Shown: piece after piece, positions 29,272 to 39,879 of the stretch
How positions within the stretch are numbered: the stretch's first letter is position 1
How the letters are laid out: each line of letters opens with the position of its first letter
DNA from: an uncultured Psychrosphaera sp.
GTDB taxonomy: Bacteria; Pseudomonadota; Gammaproteobacteria; Enterobacterales; Alteromonadaceae
Reading direction: 5' to 3'
DNA length: 64,000 nt
Assembly: GCF_947500655.1 (NCBI RefSeq)
Contig: NZ_CANMSK010000015.1
Span: 42,097-106,096 of the forward strand
The notes under the pieces: model-generated
What the model was told of the DNA's origin: nothing
The model's input: only the letters and a program-made list of their open reading frames with translations
Databases searched by the model: none
Translations under genes and position numbers: made by a program

Positions 29272-29763
29272 ATGGTTTGGATTGATTACGCTATTTTAGC
29301 AATCATAGTAATATCTGCGCTGGTGAGTTTAACCCGTGGATTCATAAAAGAGGCTGTGTCTCTTGCTATATGGATCACTGGTTTTTTTATTGCCAGCCGA
29401 TTTTACGCCGACCTCGCAATTTACCTCACCGGTATAGAAAAAGACTTATTAAGAAATGGCGCCGCCATCACCATCTTATTTGTTGTCACCTTGATCTTAG
29501 GGGCATTCATCAATCACCTTCTTTCCGAAATAGTCCATTACACTGGTTTATCTGGCACTGATAAAATGTTGGGTATGGTTTTTGGCGCATTACGTGGTGT
29601 GCTCATTGTAGCAGCAGTATTATTATTTTTAGACACTATGACGCCGTCGAGTAGCGCGTCCTGGTGGGAAGCATCTATTCTCATTCCAGAATTTAGATTC
29701 ATAGTTGAATGGTTTTTTGAATTATTAAAAGAAAACTCTAGTTTACTTTCTACACAAAATTGA
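29272..29763 (+). CDS. cvpA: CvpA family inner-membrane protein
   Basis: A 163-residue protein with four hydrophobic helices and the CvpA opening [31 protein letters not shown], here cut to its start. E. coli CvpA is needed for colicin V export and affects envelope stress; the molecular role is not settled. purF starts 13 bases after its stop, so the two are one transcript. Confidence 0.93.
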   Translation: MVWIDYAILAIIVISALVSLTRGFIKEAVSLAIWITGFFIASRFYADLAIYLTGIEKDLLRNGAAITILFVVTLILGAFINHLLSEIVHYTGLSGTDKMLGMVFGALRGVLIVAAVLLFLDTMTPSSSASWWEASILIPEFRFIVEWFFELLKENSSLLSTQN

Positions 29764-29776
29764 TGGAGAGCTGATC

Positions 29777-31288
29777 ATGTGTGGTATCGTCGGTATCGTT
29801 GGTAAATCGCCTGTTAATCAAATTATTTATGATGGGTTAACTGTTTTACAACATCGTGGTCAGGATGCCGCGGGAATAGTCACTATAGATGACGGAAAGT
29901 TCAGATTACGTAAAGCCAATGGCTTTGTACGTGATGTGTTCCAAGAACGTCATATGCAGCGCCTAGAAGGGAATATGGGAATAGGGCATGTTCGTTACCC
30001 TACAGCTGGTAGCTCTAGCTCCGCTGAAGCCCAACCATTCTATGTAAACTCACCTTATGGTATTGCCTTGGCTCACAATGGCAACCTAACCAATGCAAAC
30101 GAATTAAGAGAAAGTCTTTTTAAAGTTGCTCGTCGTCATATCAATACAACTTCTGATTCTGAGCTACTGTTAAACGTATTAGCACATGAATTATGCGAAT
30201 CAAAAATTATGGAATTATCGGTATCAGATGTATTTGATGCCGTTACGCGCGTTCATAAGCAAATTCGTGGTGCATACGCTGTTGTATCTGTGATCATCGG
30301 TCATGGTTTACTAGCGTTTAGAGATCCAAACGGTATTCGTCCTTTAGTGCTTGGTCAGCGTGAAACTGAGCAAGGCGTTGAATATATGGTTGCTTCAGAA
30401 AGTGTGGCGCTGGATATAGACGGCTTTAAATTAGTTAGAGATGTGGCACCTGGTGAAGCGATTTATATTACAGAAGCTGGTGAGTTACACACTCAGCAAT
30501 GTTTCGAAGGTGCCAAGTGCGTACCTTGTATTTTTGAATACGTTTACTTTGCACGTCCAGACTCAACATTAAACGATATCTCTGTTTATGGCTCACGCGT
30601 AAGAATGGGCGAACAGCTTGGCCTTAAAATTAAGCGCGAATGGGCTGACTTAGACATAGATGTTGTCATACCTGTACCAGAAACAAGTTGTGATATCGCA
30701 CTTGAAATTGCCAATGAGTTAGAACTTCCATACCGTCAAGGTTTTGTAAAAAACCGATATGTTGGTCGTACTTTCATTATGCCAGGACAAGCACAACGTA
30801 AAAAATCAGTGCGTCGTAAACTAAATGCCATTGAAGTTGAATTCAAAGGTAAGAATGTGTTGTTAGTTGATGACTCTGTTGTGCGTGGTACAACGTCTGA
30901 ACAGATAATTCAAATGGCCAGAGATGCAGGTGCTAATAAAGTATACTTCGCCTCAGCTGCGCCAGAGATTCGTTTCCCAAATGTATACGGCATAGATATG
31001 CCTTCTGTTAATGAGCTTATTGCCCATGGACGTGAAGTGGATGAAATTGCTGAAATGATTGGCGCAGACGAATTAATATTCCAGTCGTTAGATGACTTAA
31101 TTGTTGCGGTTAAAGGTGATAACAAAGCATTAACGCAATTTGAAACTTCAGTATTTGATGGCAACTATATAACTAACGATATAGACCAAGCATACTTAGA
31201 GTCTCTTGAATCTACTCGTAAAGACAATGCAAACAAATCTAAGTCATTACCATTAGAAACGGGATTAGAATTACATAACGACGAATAA
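29777..31288 (+). CDS. purF: Amidophosphoribosyltransferase
   Basis: The first enzyme of purine synthesis (503 residues), making phosphoribosylamine from PRPP and glutamine. The N-terminal nucleophile is Cys2 (MCGIVGIVG), freed by Met removal. [19 protein letters not shown] and AHNGNLTN belong to the glutaminase half; [14 protein letters not shown] is the PRPP loop of the C-terminal half. Like E. coli PurF it has no Fe-S cluster propeptide. I see no PurR box upstream of cvpA. Confidence 0.96.
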   Translation: MCGIVGIVGKSPVNQIIYDGLTVLQHRGQDAAGIVTIDDGKFRLRKANGFVRDVFQERHMQRLEGNMGIGHVRYPTAGSSSSAEAQPFYVNSPYGIALAHNGNLTNANELRESLFKVARRHINTTSDSELLLNVLAHELCESKIMELSVSDVFDAVTRVHKQIRGAYAVVSVIIGHGLLAFRDPNGIRPLVLGQRETEQGVEYMVASESVALDIDGFKLVRDVAPGEAIYITEAGELHTQQCFEGAKCVPCIFEYVYFARPDSTLNDISVYGSRVRMGEQLGLKIKREWADLDIDVVIPVPETSCDIALEIANELELPYRQGFVKNRYVGRTFIMPGQAQRKKSVRRKLNAIEVEFKGKNVLLVDDSVVRGTTSEQIIQMARDAGANKVYFASAAPEIRFPNVYGIDMPSVNELIAHGREVDEIAEMIGADELIFQSLDDLIVAVKGDNKALTQFETSVFDGNYITNDIDQAYLESLESTRKDNANKSKSLPLETGLELHNDE

Positions 31289-31336
31289 TGTCGTATTCCA
31301 TGTAATTGTTATCTTGCGTTAAATTAGAAAATAAAG

Positions 31337-31367
31337 AAAAGGCTGTTTTATACAGCCTTTTTTGTTT
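31337..31367 (+). terminator. Intrinsic terminator of cvpA-purF
   Basis: AAAAGGCTGT and ACAGCCTTTT pair around TTTAT and run into six T. Confidence 0.88.
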
Positions 31368-31435
31368 TTTTAAATTGAAAAAAAATAGCAACTTTCCCAC
31401 GGTTACTAACCATTAATCACTAAAAAAAGAACACT

Positions 31436-31461
31436 AAAAAGCCAGTTGTAAAAACTGGCTT
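31436..31461 (-). terminator. Intrinsic terminator of folD
   Basis: On the minus strand AAGCCAGT and ACTGGCTT pair around a seven-base loop and are followed by T, 34 bases after the folD stop. Confidence 0.75.
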
Positions 31462-31495
31462 GCTATTAATACAATTATTACTGTGTTAGTGAAAA

Positions 31496-32350
31496 CTAAC
31501 TATGAAACTTTTCACAAGCTTCTAACGTATTCTCTACTAAAGAGGCGACTGTCATTGGCCCAACACCACCTGGAACTGGTGTTATCCAACGAGCGCGGTC
31601 TTTTGCCACATCAAATTGTACGTCACCAACTAATTTGCCACTGCTTAAGCGGTTAATACCTACATCAATTACAATTGAATCTTCTTTTATCCAATGACCT
31701 GGAATAAATTCAGGCTTTCCAACGGCAACCACTAAGATATCAGCACGTTTTACTTGTTGCTCTAAGTCTTTAGTGAATTTATGACAAACTGTTGTTGTAC
31801 AACCAGCTAATAACAATTCTAAAGACATAGGGCGGCCAACAATATTGGATGCACCAACAACAACCGCATTCATACCCTTAAGGTTTAATTGGGTGTTATC
31901 TAATAAGGTCATAATACCTTTTGGTGTGCATGGGCGTAGAGCTGGCATTCTTTGAGCTAGACGACCAATGTTGTAAGGATGAAAACCATCTACGTCTTTA
32001 TGCGGATGAATCTGTTCTAATATTTTTTCAGCGTTTAATCCATGAGGTAATGGTAATTGAACCAAAATCCCATCAATTTCTTTATCGTTGTTTAACTCAT
32101 TAACCAAGTCCAATAACTCTTGTTCAGTTGTGGTGTCTGGTAAATCATAAGAACGAGAAAGAAAACCAACTTCATCACAGGCTTTTTTCTTATTACCCAC
32201 ATAAACTTGAGAGGCAGGATCATGTCCTACTAATACAACGGCAAGACCAGGTGGACGTCTTCCTGCTTGAACTCGTGCGCTAACACCAGTTTTTACTTTA
32301 TCTCTCACTGTTTGTGCGATGGCTTTGCCATCAATTAATTTTGCCGTCAT
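31496..32350 (-). CDS. folD: Methylenetetrahydrofolate dehydrogenase / cyclohydrolase
   Basis: A bifunctional one-carbon enzyme (284 residues from the ATG at 32350; the open frame runs 12 codons further but family members start at this MTAKLIDGK). Catalytic Lys54 and Tyr50 lie in [25 protein letters not shown] and [12 protein letters not shown] are family signatures, and [11 protein letters not shown] is near the C-terminus. It converges on purF and diverges from the tRNA operon. Confidence 0.95.
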   Translation of the reverse strand: MTAKLIDGKAIAQTVRDKVKTGVSARVQAGRRPPGLAVVLVGHDPASQVYVGNKKKACDEVGFLSRSYDLPDTTTEQELLDLVNELNNDKEIDGILVQLPLPHGLNAEKILEQIHPHKDVDGFHPYNIGRLAQRMPALRPCTPKGIMTLLDNTQLNLKGMNAVVVGASNIVGRPMSLELLLAGCTTTVCHKFTKDLEQQVKRADILVVAVGKPEFIPGHWIKEDSIVIDVGINRLSSGKLVGDVQFDVAKDRARWITPVPGGVGPMTVASLVENTLEACEKFHS

Positions 32351-32556
32351 AAATAACTCATAAATAGATAACCGGGAGTAGGGCAATTGTAACTTCTTTC
32401 ATAAAAGTTAGCATGACCTTTTTATAGCTAAACAAAGAAAAGCTAAGACAAATTTAGATTTTTAATTAATTTTGTTTAACAAAAAGACAATGATTGAATG
32501 TTTTATATTCTTTTGCTGTAAAAAGCAGCAGTCGATAAAAATCTTTAAAAAAAGGT

Positions 32557-32592
32557 TTGACTGCAAATCGGGATATCCGTATTATGCCGCCC
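32557..32592 (+). promoter_or_regulatory. Promoter of the tRNA operon with GC-rich discriminator
   Basis: TTGACT (32557-32562), a 17-base spacer and TATTAT (32580-32585) are followed by GCCGCCC. The GC-rich discriminator is typical of stable-RNA promoters under stringent control. The first tRNA begins 41 bases after the -10 box. Confidence 0.88.
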
Positions 32593-32625
32593 TGTCGAGA
32601 GGTAGTAAGTTCTCAAAAACAAAGT

Positions 32626-32702
32626 CGGTGTTTAGCGCAGCTTGGTAGCGCACTTCGTTTGGGTCGAAGGGGTCGAAGGTTCGAATCCTTCAACACCGAC
32701 CA
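32626..32702 (+). tRNA. tRNA-Pro (anticodon TGG), copy 1
   Basis: A 77-base tRNA with encoded CCA. The acceptor stem CGGTGTT pairs with AACACCG, the anticodon stem CTTCG/CGAAG encloses TTTGGGT with anticodon TGG, and the T loop is GGTTCGAATCC. It is identical to the copy at 33022. Confidence 0.97.
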
Positions 32703-32732
32703 TTTTGATTTTGAGTATACCCCGTAGGTTAT

Positions 32733-32809
<77 letters not shown>

Positions 32810-32833
32810 TTCCTAACTTGACATGTAAAATGT

Positions 32834-32910
32834 GGTGATTGTAGCTCAGTTGGTAGAGCCCCGGATTGTGATTCCGGTTGTCGTGGGTTCGAGCCCCATC
32901 AGTCACCCCA
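32834..32910 (+). tRNA. tRNA-His (anticodon GTG)
   Basis: A 77-base tRNA including the extra 5' G at -1 and encoded CCA. The anticodon loop TTGTGAT lies between CCGGA and TCCGG. The acceptor stem GTGATTG pairs with CAGTCAC with one wobble. Confidence 0.97.
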
Positions 32911-32919
32911 ATCTTTTCT

Positions 32920-33004
<85 letters not shown>

Positions 33005-33021
33005 GTTTTTTTAAGTATTGT

Positions 33022-33098
33022 CGGTGTTTAGCGCAGCTTGGTAGCGCACTTCGTTTGGGTCGAAGGGGTCGAAGGTTCGAATCCTTCAACACCGACCA
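33022..33098 (+). tRNA. tRNA-Pro (anticodon TGG), copy 2
   Basis: A 77-base tRNA identical in sequence to the copy at 32626. The usual gammaproteobacterial order is Arg-His-Leu-Pro, so this is the ancestral Pro position and the first copy is the addition. Confidence 0.97.
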
Positions 33099-33333
33099 TC
33101 TTAAAAAAATTATAGAAATATCCCCCCTTTGTAATTCATTTTGTATAAAATTTCATTAAATCTAACTGTTTGCTTATTAATTAAGCCAAAAACAGTTGTT
33201 TAACATGTCTTTTTTAAAAAGACATGGCTATAATACGCCGTTATTTTATGAACATGAATTGAGCCGTTAATAATAAATAAATACCCTAGGTATATTTTAG
33301 AACTGGCCATAGATTAATTAATTGAGGTAGAAA

Positions 33334-34644
33334 ATGCAGGTTTCTTTAGAAACGACTCAAGGTTTAGAACGCCGTATTACAATTACAGTACCTTCAGAAA
33401 AAATTGAAGATGCAGTAAAAAAACGTTTACGTGAAGTAAGTAAAACAACTCGTATCGACGGTTTCCGTAAAGGTAAAGTTCCAGCGTCAGTTGTTGAAAA
33501 ACGTTTTGGTCAGTCAGTATTCTCTGAAGTTGCACAAGAAGAAATGCAACAGAATTATATTCAGGCAATCATTCAAGAGAAAGTAAACCCAGCGGGTGCA
33601 CCTTTCTTTGAACCAAAGACGTTAGTTCGCGGTCAAGATTTAGTATTTGTAGCAACGTTTGAAATATTCCCTGAAGTGTCAGTAAACAAAGTTGAAGACA
33701 TTAAAGTAGAACGTCCAGTTGCTGAAGTAACAGATAAAGATTTAGAAAACATGATGGAAACGTTGCGTAAGCAACAAGCAACTTGGGCTGAAAAGAAAGT
33801 TCAAGCTAAAGAAGGCCATCGTGTAAACATTGATTTTGTTGGTAAAATTGATGGCGAGATTTTTGAAGGCGGAAAAGCTGAAGGTTTTGATTTAGAACTT
33901 GGCGCGGGTCGTATGATCCCAGGTTTTGAAGACGGATTAATCGGCAAGAAAGCCGCTAAGAAATCTTTCCCAATTAGCGTTACATTCCCAGCTGATTACC
34001 ATTCAGAAGCATTGAAAGGTAAAGAAGCTGAATTTGAAATCACTATCAATAAAGTTGAAGTTCAAGAGCTTCCTGAATTAAATGACGAATTCGTTGTTAA
34101 ATTCGGAATAACTGAAGGCGGTGTTGACGCACTTAAAGCTGAAGTTAAAAACAATATGACTCGTGAACTTGGTCAACAGCTTAAAGCTAAAGTTAAAGAG
34201 CAAGTGATTAAAGGTTTGTTAGAAGCTAACGAACTTGACGTTCCTAAAGCACTTATCGACCAAGAAGTAACTAATCTTCGTCAACAAGCTATGCAACGTT
34301 TTGGCGGTCAAGTTGACCAAGCTAACATGCCAGATCTTCCAGCTGAGTTGTTTGAACAACAAGCTAAAGATCGTGTTCGCACAGGTTTATTATTAGGTGA
34401 ATTTATTCGCTCTAATGAAATCAAAGCTGACGATGCTAAAGTTAAAGAAATTATTGAAACTCAAGCTTCTGCATATGAAGATCCAACAGAAGTTATTGAA
34501 CATTATTACAATAATGAGAAATTACTTGAGAATATCCGTAACTTAGCAACAGAAGATCAAGCAATTGAAATGATCATCGAAAAAGCAAAAGTGACTGATA
34601 AAACATTAAGCTTTGATGAATTAATGAACCCTCAAGCAGCTTAA
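33334..34644 (+). CDS. tig: Trigger factor
   Basis: The ribosome-bound chaperone and prolyl isomerase (436 residues). The ribosome-docking GFRKGKVP is at 43-50 in the N-terminal domain, an FKBP-type PPIase domain lies at about 150-245 ([24 protein letters not shown], here shortened), and the C-terminal helical chaperone domain follows. The ATG at 33334 follows GAGGTAGAAA. The order tig-clpP-clpX-lon is the standard one. Confidence 0.96.
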   Translation: MQVSLETTQGLERRITITVPSEKIEDAVKKRLREVSKTTRIDGFRKGKVPASVVEKRFGQSVFSEVAQEEMQQNYIQAIIQEKVNPAGAPFFEPKTLVRGQDLVFVATFEIFPEVSVNKVEDIKVERPVAEVTDKDLENMMETLRKQQATWAEKKVQAKEGHRVNIDFVGKIDGEIFEGGKAEGFDLELGAGRMIPGFEDGLIGKKAAKKSFPISVTFPADYHSEALKGKEAEFEITINKVEVQELPELNDEFVVKFGITEGGVDALKAEVKNNMTRELGQQLKAKVKEQVIKGLLEANELDVPKALIDQEVTNLRQQAMQRFGGQVDQANMPDLPAELFEQQAKDRVRTGLLLGEFIRSNEIKADDAKVKEIIETQASAYEDPTEVIEHYYNNEKLLENIRNLATEDQAIEMIIEKAKVTDKTLSFDELMNPQAA

Positions 34645-34683
34645 TATTAAATCCCAATTGACTTAGGGGTTGAAGACAGATTT

Positions 34684-34717
34684 AATGGCTCGATATATAT
34701 TATCGAGCCATTTTTGT
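34684..34717 (+). terminator. Intrinsic terminator of tig
   Basis: AATGGCTCGATA and TATCGAGCCATT form a 12-bp perfect stem around TATAT and run into T. The clpP ribosome-binding site begins only a few bases later, so clpP needs read-through or a promoter within tig. Confidence 0.85.
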
Positions 34718-34734
34718 TTTTAAAGGAAATTAAT

Positions 34735-35367
34735 ATGAATAACCACACAAATAATGTGGCAGGCGGAGTGAATACCGACTTATTAAATGCGTTAGTACCT
34801 ATGGTTGTTGAACAAACAGCAAAAGGTGAGCGTTCGTACGATATTTTTTCACGTCTTTTAAAAGAGCGAGTTATCTTTTTAACTGGGCAAGTTGAAGACC
34901 ATATGGCCAACTTAATTTGCGCGCAGTTATTATTTTTAGAATCAGAAAACCCTGAAAAAGATATTTCTATTTATATTAATTCACCAGGTGGTTCTGTTAC
35001 TGCTGGTATGTCAATATATGACACAATGAATTTTATAAAACCAGACATAGCAACGGTATGTATGGGACAAGCGGCTAGCATGGGTGCATTCTTATTATCA
35101 GGTGGAACTAAAGGCAAGCGTTCATGCTTACCAAATTCACGTGTGATGATCCATCAACCTTTAGGTGGATTTCAAGGCCAAGCGTCTGATTTTGAAATAC
35201 ATGCTAAAGAAATCCTGTCTATTAAAGAGAAGTTAAATCGATTAATGGCAGATCATACGGGTCAACCATATGAAAAATTATGTGTTGATACAGACCGTGA
35301 TAACTTCTTAACAGCCGAAATGGCAGTTGAGTATGGTTTAGTAGATTCTATTTTATCTAATAGATAA
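34735..35367 (+). CDS. clpP: ATP-dependent Clp protease proteolytic subunit
   Basis: A tetradecameric serine protease (210 residues) partnered by ClpX and ClpA. The triad is Ser115 (GQAASMGAF), His140 (MIHQPLGG) and Asp189 (TDRDN). The ATG at 34735 with AAAGGA upstream is preferred to a TTG at 34714 that falls in the tig terminator. A short propeptide (about residues 1-14) is expected. clpX follows 91 bases on. Confidence 0.95.
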   Translation: MNNHTNNVAGGVNTDLLNALVPMVVEQTAKGERSYDIFSRLLKERVIFLTGQVEDHMANLICAQLLFLESENPEKDISIYINSPGGSVTAGMSIYDTMNFIKPDIATVCMGQAASMGAFLLSGGTKGKRSCLPNSRVMIHQPLGGFQGQASDFEIHAKEILSIKEKLNRLMADHTGQPYEKLCVDTDRDNFLTAEMAVEYGLVDSILSNR

Positions 35368-35458
35368 ACTAAATAAGTTACGTTTTTAACCGATACAATA
35401 TTATATTGATTAAGCTGCCTTAAATTAAGGCTGTTATTTAGCAAAGTGAGGTGACGTT

Positions 35459-36727
35459 ATGTCAGAACCGACAGATAACGACAATAAATTACTGTATTGT
35501 TCATTTTGCGGTAAGAGTCAGCATGAAGTAAGAAAACTAATTGCTGGACCTTCTGTTTATGTATGTGATGAATGTGTAGATTTATGCAACGATATTATCC
35601 GTGAAGAGATAAAAGATATATCTCCGAAAGATGATGGCTCGTCATTACCAACACCAATGGATATACGTAATCATTTAGATGATTACGTGATTGGTCAGCA
35701 GCATGCAAAAAAGGTGCTTTCAGTAGCGGTGTATAACCACTACAAACGCCTTAAAAATATGAATACAGATATGAAAGTCGAATTAGGTAAGAGTAATATC
35801 TTACTAATTGGCCCAACTGGTAGTGGTAAAACATTATTGGCTGAAACATTAGCGCGTCTATTAGATGTGCCATTTACTATGGCGGATGCGACCACATTAA
35901 CCGAAGCTGGTTATGTTGGTGAAGATGTTGAAAATATTATTCAAAAATTACTACAAAAATGCGACTACGATGTAGAGAAAGCGCAACGTGGTATTGTTTA
36001 CATCGATGAAATTGACAAAATATCTCGTAAGTCAGATAACCCGTCAATCACTCGTGATGTTTCTGGTGAAGGTGTACAACAAGCGTTACTTAAATTAATT
36101 GAAGGTACGGTTGCTTCTATTCCTCCTCAAGGTGGACGTAAACACCCACAGCAAGAGTTCTTACAAGTAGATACTTCTAAGATACTGTTTATTTGTGGTG
36201 GTGCATTTGCTGGTTTAGACAAAGTTGTTGAAGCTCGTTCAGAAACCGGAACAGCAATTGGTTTTGGCGCGGAAGTTAAATCTTCAGAAAACAAAAAAAC
36301 CTTGTCTGATCATTTTCAAAATGTAGAGCCAGAAGATTTAGTTAAATACGGTTTAATTCCAGAGTTTATTGGTCGTCTACCAGTTGTAGCGACATTGACG
36401 GAATTAGATTTAGATGCATTGGTTCAGATTTTAAGTGAGCCTAAAAATGCATTAACTAAACAATATGGCGCTTTATTTGAATTAGAAGGGGTAGAGTTAG
36501 AGTTTAGAGAAGACGCACTTCAGTCTATTGCTAAAAAAGCGATGGACAGAAAAACAGGTGCTCGTGGACTTCGCTCTATCATCGAAGCTGTATTGCTCGA
36601 TACCATGTTTGAATTGCCATCTTTAGAGAACGTTTCTAAGGTTGTCGTTGATGGTTCAGCAATCGATGGTGAATCTGCTCCAATTTTAATTTATGACAAT
36701 GCGCAATCAAAAGCCGCACAAGAATAA
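35459..36727 (+). CDS. clpX: ClpXP ATPase subunit ClpX
   Basis: The AAA+ unfoldase of ClpXP (422 residues). The zinc-binding domain Cys14, Cys17, Cys36 and Cys39 recruits adaptors; Walker A GPTGSGKT is at about 119-126, the pore loop is GYVGED, Walker B is [10 protein letters not shown], and IGFGAEV is the loop that docks on ClpP. GTGAGGTGACGTT precedes the ATG. A strong terminator separates it from lon. Confidence 0.96.
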   Translation: MSEPTDNDNKLLYCSFCGKSQHEVRKLIAGPSVYVCDECVDLCNDIIREEIKDISPKDDGSSLPTPMDIRNHLDDYVIGQQHAKKVLSVAVYNHYKRLKNMNTDMKVELGKSNILLIGPTGSGKTLLAETLARLLDVPFTMADATTLTEAGYVGEDVENIIQKLLQKCDYDVEKAQRGIVYIDEIDKISRKSDNPSITRDVSGEGVQQALLKLIEGTVASIPPQGGRKHPQQEFLQVDTSKILFICGGAFAGLDKVVEARSETGTAIGFGAEVKSSENKKTLSDHFQNVEPEDLVKYGLIPEFIGRLPVVATLTELDLDALVQILSEPKNALTKQYGALFELEGVELEFREDALQSIAKKAMDRKTGARGLRSIIEAVLLDTMFELPSLENVSKVVVDGSAIDGESAPILIYDNAQSKAAQE

Positions 36728-36738
36728 TTAAAATATGA

Positions 36739-36768
36739 TAAAAAAGGAGTCAATAGACTCCTTTTTTG
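36739..36768 (+). terminator. Intrinsic terminator of clpX
   Basis: AAAAAAGGAGTC and GACTCCTTTTTT pair around AATA and end in T. Confidence 0.9.
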
Positions 36769-36777
36769 TTTTGAGCA

Positions 36778-36806
36778 ATTGAACTTTACAATACTCTCCC
36801 CATATA
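36778..36806 (+). promoter_or_regulatory. Sigma-32-like heat-shock promoter of lon
   Basis: TTGAA (36779-36783) and CCCCATATA (36798-36806) are 14 bases apart, matching the sigma-32 consensus (CTTGAA, 13-14 bases, CCCCATNT). The lon ATG lies 39 bases downstream. Lon is a heat-shock gene in E. coli. Confidence 0.65.
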
Positions 36807-36845
36807 CTTAAAAACAGTGATTAAAAATCTAGAGAATTTAACGAT

Positions 36846-39197
36846 ATGACGCAAGACGCAGCAACTTCAAATATCCCCGTTTTAGCCTTAAGGGACGTTG
36901 TGGTATATCCGCACATGGTAATTCCACTTTTTGTTGGCCGAGAAAAATCCATTACTTGTTTAGAGCAAGCTATGGAAAAAGATAAAAAAATATTCTTAGT
37001 CGCTCAACAAGATCCAACAAACGATGATCCTAAAGTTGAGGACATGTTTAAAGTTGGAACCATTGCGACAATATTGCAGTTGTTGAAATTACCAGATGGC
37101 ACAGTAAAAGTGTTAGTTGAAGGTACTGAGCGTGCAAAAATTGTTGAATTTACTGAAATTGAAGAATTCTTTGAAGCTAATATTGAAGTTATTAAACCTA
37201 TCGTTGGCGATGAAAAAGAACAAGAAGTTCTAATTCGTTCTGCCATTAGCCAGTTTGAAGGTTATATCAAATTAAATAAAAAGATCCCACCAGAGGTATT
37301 AACCTCAGTAACTGGGATTGATGATGCTGACCGTCTTGCTGATACTATGGCTTCTCATATGCCATTAAAAGTTGAAGAAAAACAAAAAGCATTAGAAATT
37401 GAAGACGTTCGTGAACGTGTCGAATATTTAATGGCGCTAATGGAAGGTGAAATTGATTTACTGCAAGTAGAGAAAAAGATCCGTAGCCGCGTTAAAAAAC
37501 AAATGGAAAAAAGCCAACGTGAATATTATTTGAATGAGCAAATGAAAGCCATTCAAAAAGAGTTGGGTGAAACCGAAGACGGCGTTGACGAATTTGACGC
37601 TTTAGAACAAAAAATCGAAGAAGCTGGCATGCCAGAAGAAGCGGAAAATAAAACTAAAGCTGAGCTTAAAAAATTAAAAATGATGTCGACTATGTCATCA
37701 GAAGCAACGGTTGTTCGTGGTTATATCGAGTGGATGACCAATGTTCCATGGAAAAAACGTTCAAAAGTTAAGAAAGACTTAGTTAAAGCGCAAGAAGTGT
37801 TAGACGCTGATCACTTTGGCTTAGACAAAGTAAAAGAACGTATTACCGAATATTTAGCAGTACAACAGCGTACCAGTAAATTAAAAGGGCCAATTCTTTG
37901 TTTAGTTGGACCTCCAGGCGTTGGTAAAACATCATTAGGCCAATCAATCGCAAAAGCGACAGGACGTAAATACGTTCGTATGGCACTTGGTGGCGTTCGT
38001 GATGAAGCTGAAATACGCGGTCATCGTAGAACGTATATCGGTTCTATGCCGGGCAAAATAATTCAAAAAATGTCAAAAGTTGGCGTTAAAAATCCACTGT
38101 TCTTGTTAGATGAAATAGACAAAATGAGTTCAGATATGCGTGGCGACCCATCGTCAGCATTACTAGAAGTATTAGATCCTGAACAAAACATGGCGTTTAA
38201 CGACCATTATCTAGAAGTAGATTATGACTTATCAGATATTATGTTTGTGGCAACGTCGAACAGCATGGATATTCCAGGGCCGTTATTAGACCGTATGGAA
38301 GTTATTCGCTTAGCGGGTTACACAGAAGACGAAAAATTAAATATTGCTAGCCAACATTTAATTGCCAAGCAAATTGAACGTAATGGTCTTAAAGCGAACG
38401 AAATTAAAATTGACGATAGCGCAATTATCGACATTATTCGTTATTACACTCGTGAAGCGGGTGTACGTAACCTTGAACGTGAAATTTCTAAGATTTGTCG
38501 TAAAGTGGTTACCGAAATCCTAACTAAGAAAGACGTAACATCTGTTGAAGTTAACGGTAAGAACTTAGCGGATTACTTAGGTGTACGTCGTTGTGATTAC
38601 GGTAAAGCAGACGAAGACGACAGAGTAGGGCAAGTAACAGGCTTAGCTTGGACTTCAGTTGGTGGAGATTTACTAACAATTGAATGCGCAACGGTTCCAG
38701 GTAAAGGCAAACTGGTTTATACCGGCTCTCTTGGTGATGTTATGAAAGAGTCAATTCAAGCGGCAATGACAGTTGTTAAGAGCCGTGCTGAAGGTTTGCG
38801 TATTAATTCAGACTTCCATGAAAAACGTGATATTCATATTCACGTTCCAGAAGGTGCAACTCCTAAAGATGGACCAAGTGCTGGTATTGCCATGGTAACG
38901 TCTTTAGTGTCGAGCTTAACCGGTAATCCAGTTAAAGCTGATGTTGCAATGACAGGTGAAATCACTTTACGTGGTGAAGTATTAGCCATCGGTGGCTTAA
39001 AAGAGAAACTTCTAGCCGCTCATCGTGGTGGAATTAAAACCGTACTTATTCCTCATGAGAATGAACGTGACCTTGAAGAAATTCCAGATAACGTGAAAAA
39101 AGACTTAAAAATTATTCCAGTAAAATGGATAGACGACGTGCTAGAAGTTGCGTTGAGTCAGCCTATTGAACGAATATCGACGGAAAATTGTGCATAA
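36846..39197 (+). CDS. lon: ATP-dependent protease Lon
   Basis: A 783-residue AAA+ protease. The N-terminal substrate domain (about 1-200) opens with VLALRDVVVYPHMVIPLFVGREKS, Walker A GPPGVGKTSLGQS is at about 355, Walker B LFLLDEIDKM follows, and the C-terminal protease domain carries the Ser of KDGPSAGIAM and the Lys of GLKEKLLAAHRGG. Length and order match E. coli Lon. A sigma-32-like promoter lies directly upstream. Confidence 0.97.
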   Translation: MTQDAATSNIPVLALRDVVVYPHMVIPLFVGREKSITCLEQAMEKDKKIFLVAQQDPTNDDPKVEDMFKVGTIATILQLLKLPDGTVKVLVEGTERAKIVEFTEIEEFFEANIEVIKPIVGDEKEQEVLIRSAISQFEGYIKLNKKIPPEVLTSVTGIDDADRLADTMASHMPLKVEEKQKALEIEDVRERVEYLMALMEGEIDLLQVEKKIRSRVKKQMEKSQREYYLNEQMKAIQKELGETEDGVDEFDALEQKIEEAGMPEEAENKTKAELKKLKMMSTMSSEATVVRGYIEWMTNVPWKKRSKVKKDLVKAQEVLDADHFGLDKVKERITEYLAVQQRTSKLKGPILCLVGPPGVGKTSLGQSIAKATGRKYVRMALGGVRDEAEIRGHRRTYIGSMPGKIIQKMSKVGVKNPLFLLDEIDKMSSDMRGDPSSALLEVLDPEQNMAFNDHYLEVDYDLSDIMFVATSNSMDIPGPLLDRMEVIRLAGYTEDEKLNIASQHLIAKQIERNGLKANEIKIDDSAIIDIIRYYTREAGVRNLEREISKICRKVVTEILTKKDVTSVEVNGKNLADYLGVRRCDYGKADEDDRVGQVTGLAWTSVGGDLLTIECATVPGKGKLVYTGSLGDVMKESIQAAMTVVKSRAEGLRINSDFHEKRDIHIHVPEGATPKDGPSAGIAMVTSLVSSLTGNPVKADVAMTGEITLRGEVLAIGGLKEKLLAAHRGGIKTVLIPHENERDLEEIPDNVKKDLKIIPVKWIDDVLEVALSQPIERISTENCA

Positions 39198-39215
39198 ATT
39201 GAAAAAACTTCATTA

Positions 39216-39240
39216 TTTTTGAAAAAAGGCTTTTCAAAAA
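39216..39240 (+). terminator. AT-rich hairpin after lon
   Basis: TTTTTGAAAA and TTTTCAAAAA form a 10-bp stem around AAGGC, 18 bases after the lon stop. It could end lon transcription, but it is almost all A-T. Confidence 0.4.
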
Positions 39241-39400
39241 TATGAACTGTGCTAGTTTATTGGGGCGAAGAGGTTTAGGCATGCCTAACCCCTTTAATTA
39301 CTAAGGAGTCCGAGGTATTTCAGCTGACGGCAACTTGTCCAATTAAAATGTTTTAATTGGTTAAAATTATTTAATTAAAAAACTATTAGAGGATGACATT

Positions 39401-39676
39401 GTGAACAAGTCTCAATTAATCGAAAAAATCGCTGAAGGCGCTGACATTTCTAAAGCTTCTGCTGGTCGCGCACTTGACTCTTTCATTGAATCTGTAACAG
39501 GTGCTCTTAAAGAAAGTGATTCTGTAGCTTTAGTTGGTTTTGGTACGTTTGCTGTACGTGAGCGCGCTGCTCGCACAGGTCGTAATCCACAAACTGGTGC
39601 TTCAATCGAGATTGCAGCTGCGAATGTTCCATCATTTAAAGCTGGTAAAGCTTTAAAAGATGCATGTAATAGCTAA
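39401..39676 (+). CDS. hupB: DNA-binding protein HU-beta
   Basis: A 91-residue nucleoid protein that bends DNA without sequence preference, as a homodimer or with HU-alpha. The signature [21 protein letters not shown] (about 46-66, shortened here by its arm) is intact. The start is GTG at 39401 with AGAGGATG upstream; no ATG fits. It follows lon in the usual order. A tRNA-Asp gene starts 15 bases after its stop. Confidence 0.95.
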   Translation: MNKSQLIEKIAEGADISKASAGRALDSFIESVTGALKESDSVALVGFGTFAVRERAARTGRNPQTGASIEIAAANVPSFKAGKALKDACNS

Positions 39677-39691
39677 GAACAAACTTATTAA

Positions 39692-39768
39692 GGAGCGGTA
39701 GTTCAGTTGGTTAGAATACCGGCCTGTCACGCCGGGGGTCGCGAGTTCGAGTCTCGTCCGTTCCGCCA
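39692..39768 (+). tRNA. tRNA-Asp (anticodon GTC)
   Basis: A 77-base tRNA with encoded CCA. The acceptor stem is GGAGCGG/CCGTTCC, and the anticodon loop CTGTCAC lies between CCGGC and GCCGG. It starts 15 bases after hupB and is followed by a terminator, so it may be cut from the hupB transcript. Confidence 0.97.
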
Positions 39769-39788
39769 ATAAATTGTTTGAATTTCTT

Positions 39789-39819
39789 AAAGCGCATCTA
39801 ATTTAGATGCGCTTTTTTT
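39789..39819 (+). terminator. Intrinsic terminator of hupB and tRNA-Asp
   Basis: AAAGCGCATCTA and TAGATGCGCTTT form a 12-bp perfect stem around ATT and end in seven T. Confidence 0.93.
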
Positions 39820-39879
39820 ATTATTTGTTATACAATAGCGCCCAAATTTAGAACTAAAATTCAGCAAAGAGAAGTGAAC

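Noticed and set aside
29370..29561. Plus-strand His/Arg-rich frame inside cvpA
   Set aside because: It overlaps cvpA in another frame and has no start signal or family match.
34714..34734. TTG start for clpP
   Set aside because: It lies in the tig terminator; the ATG at 34735 has AAAGGA at the right distance and fits the family length.
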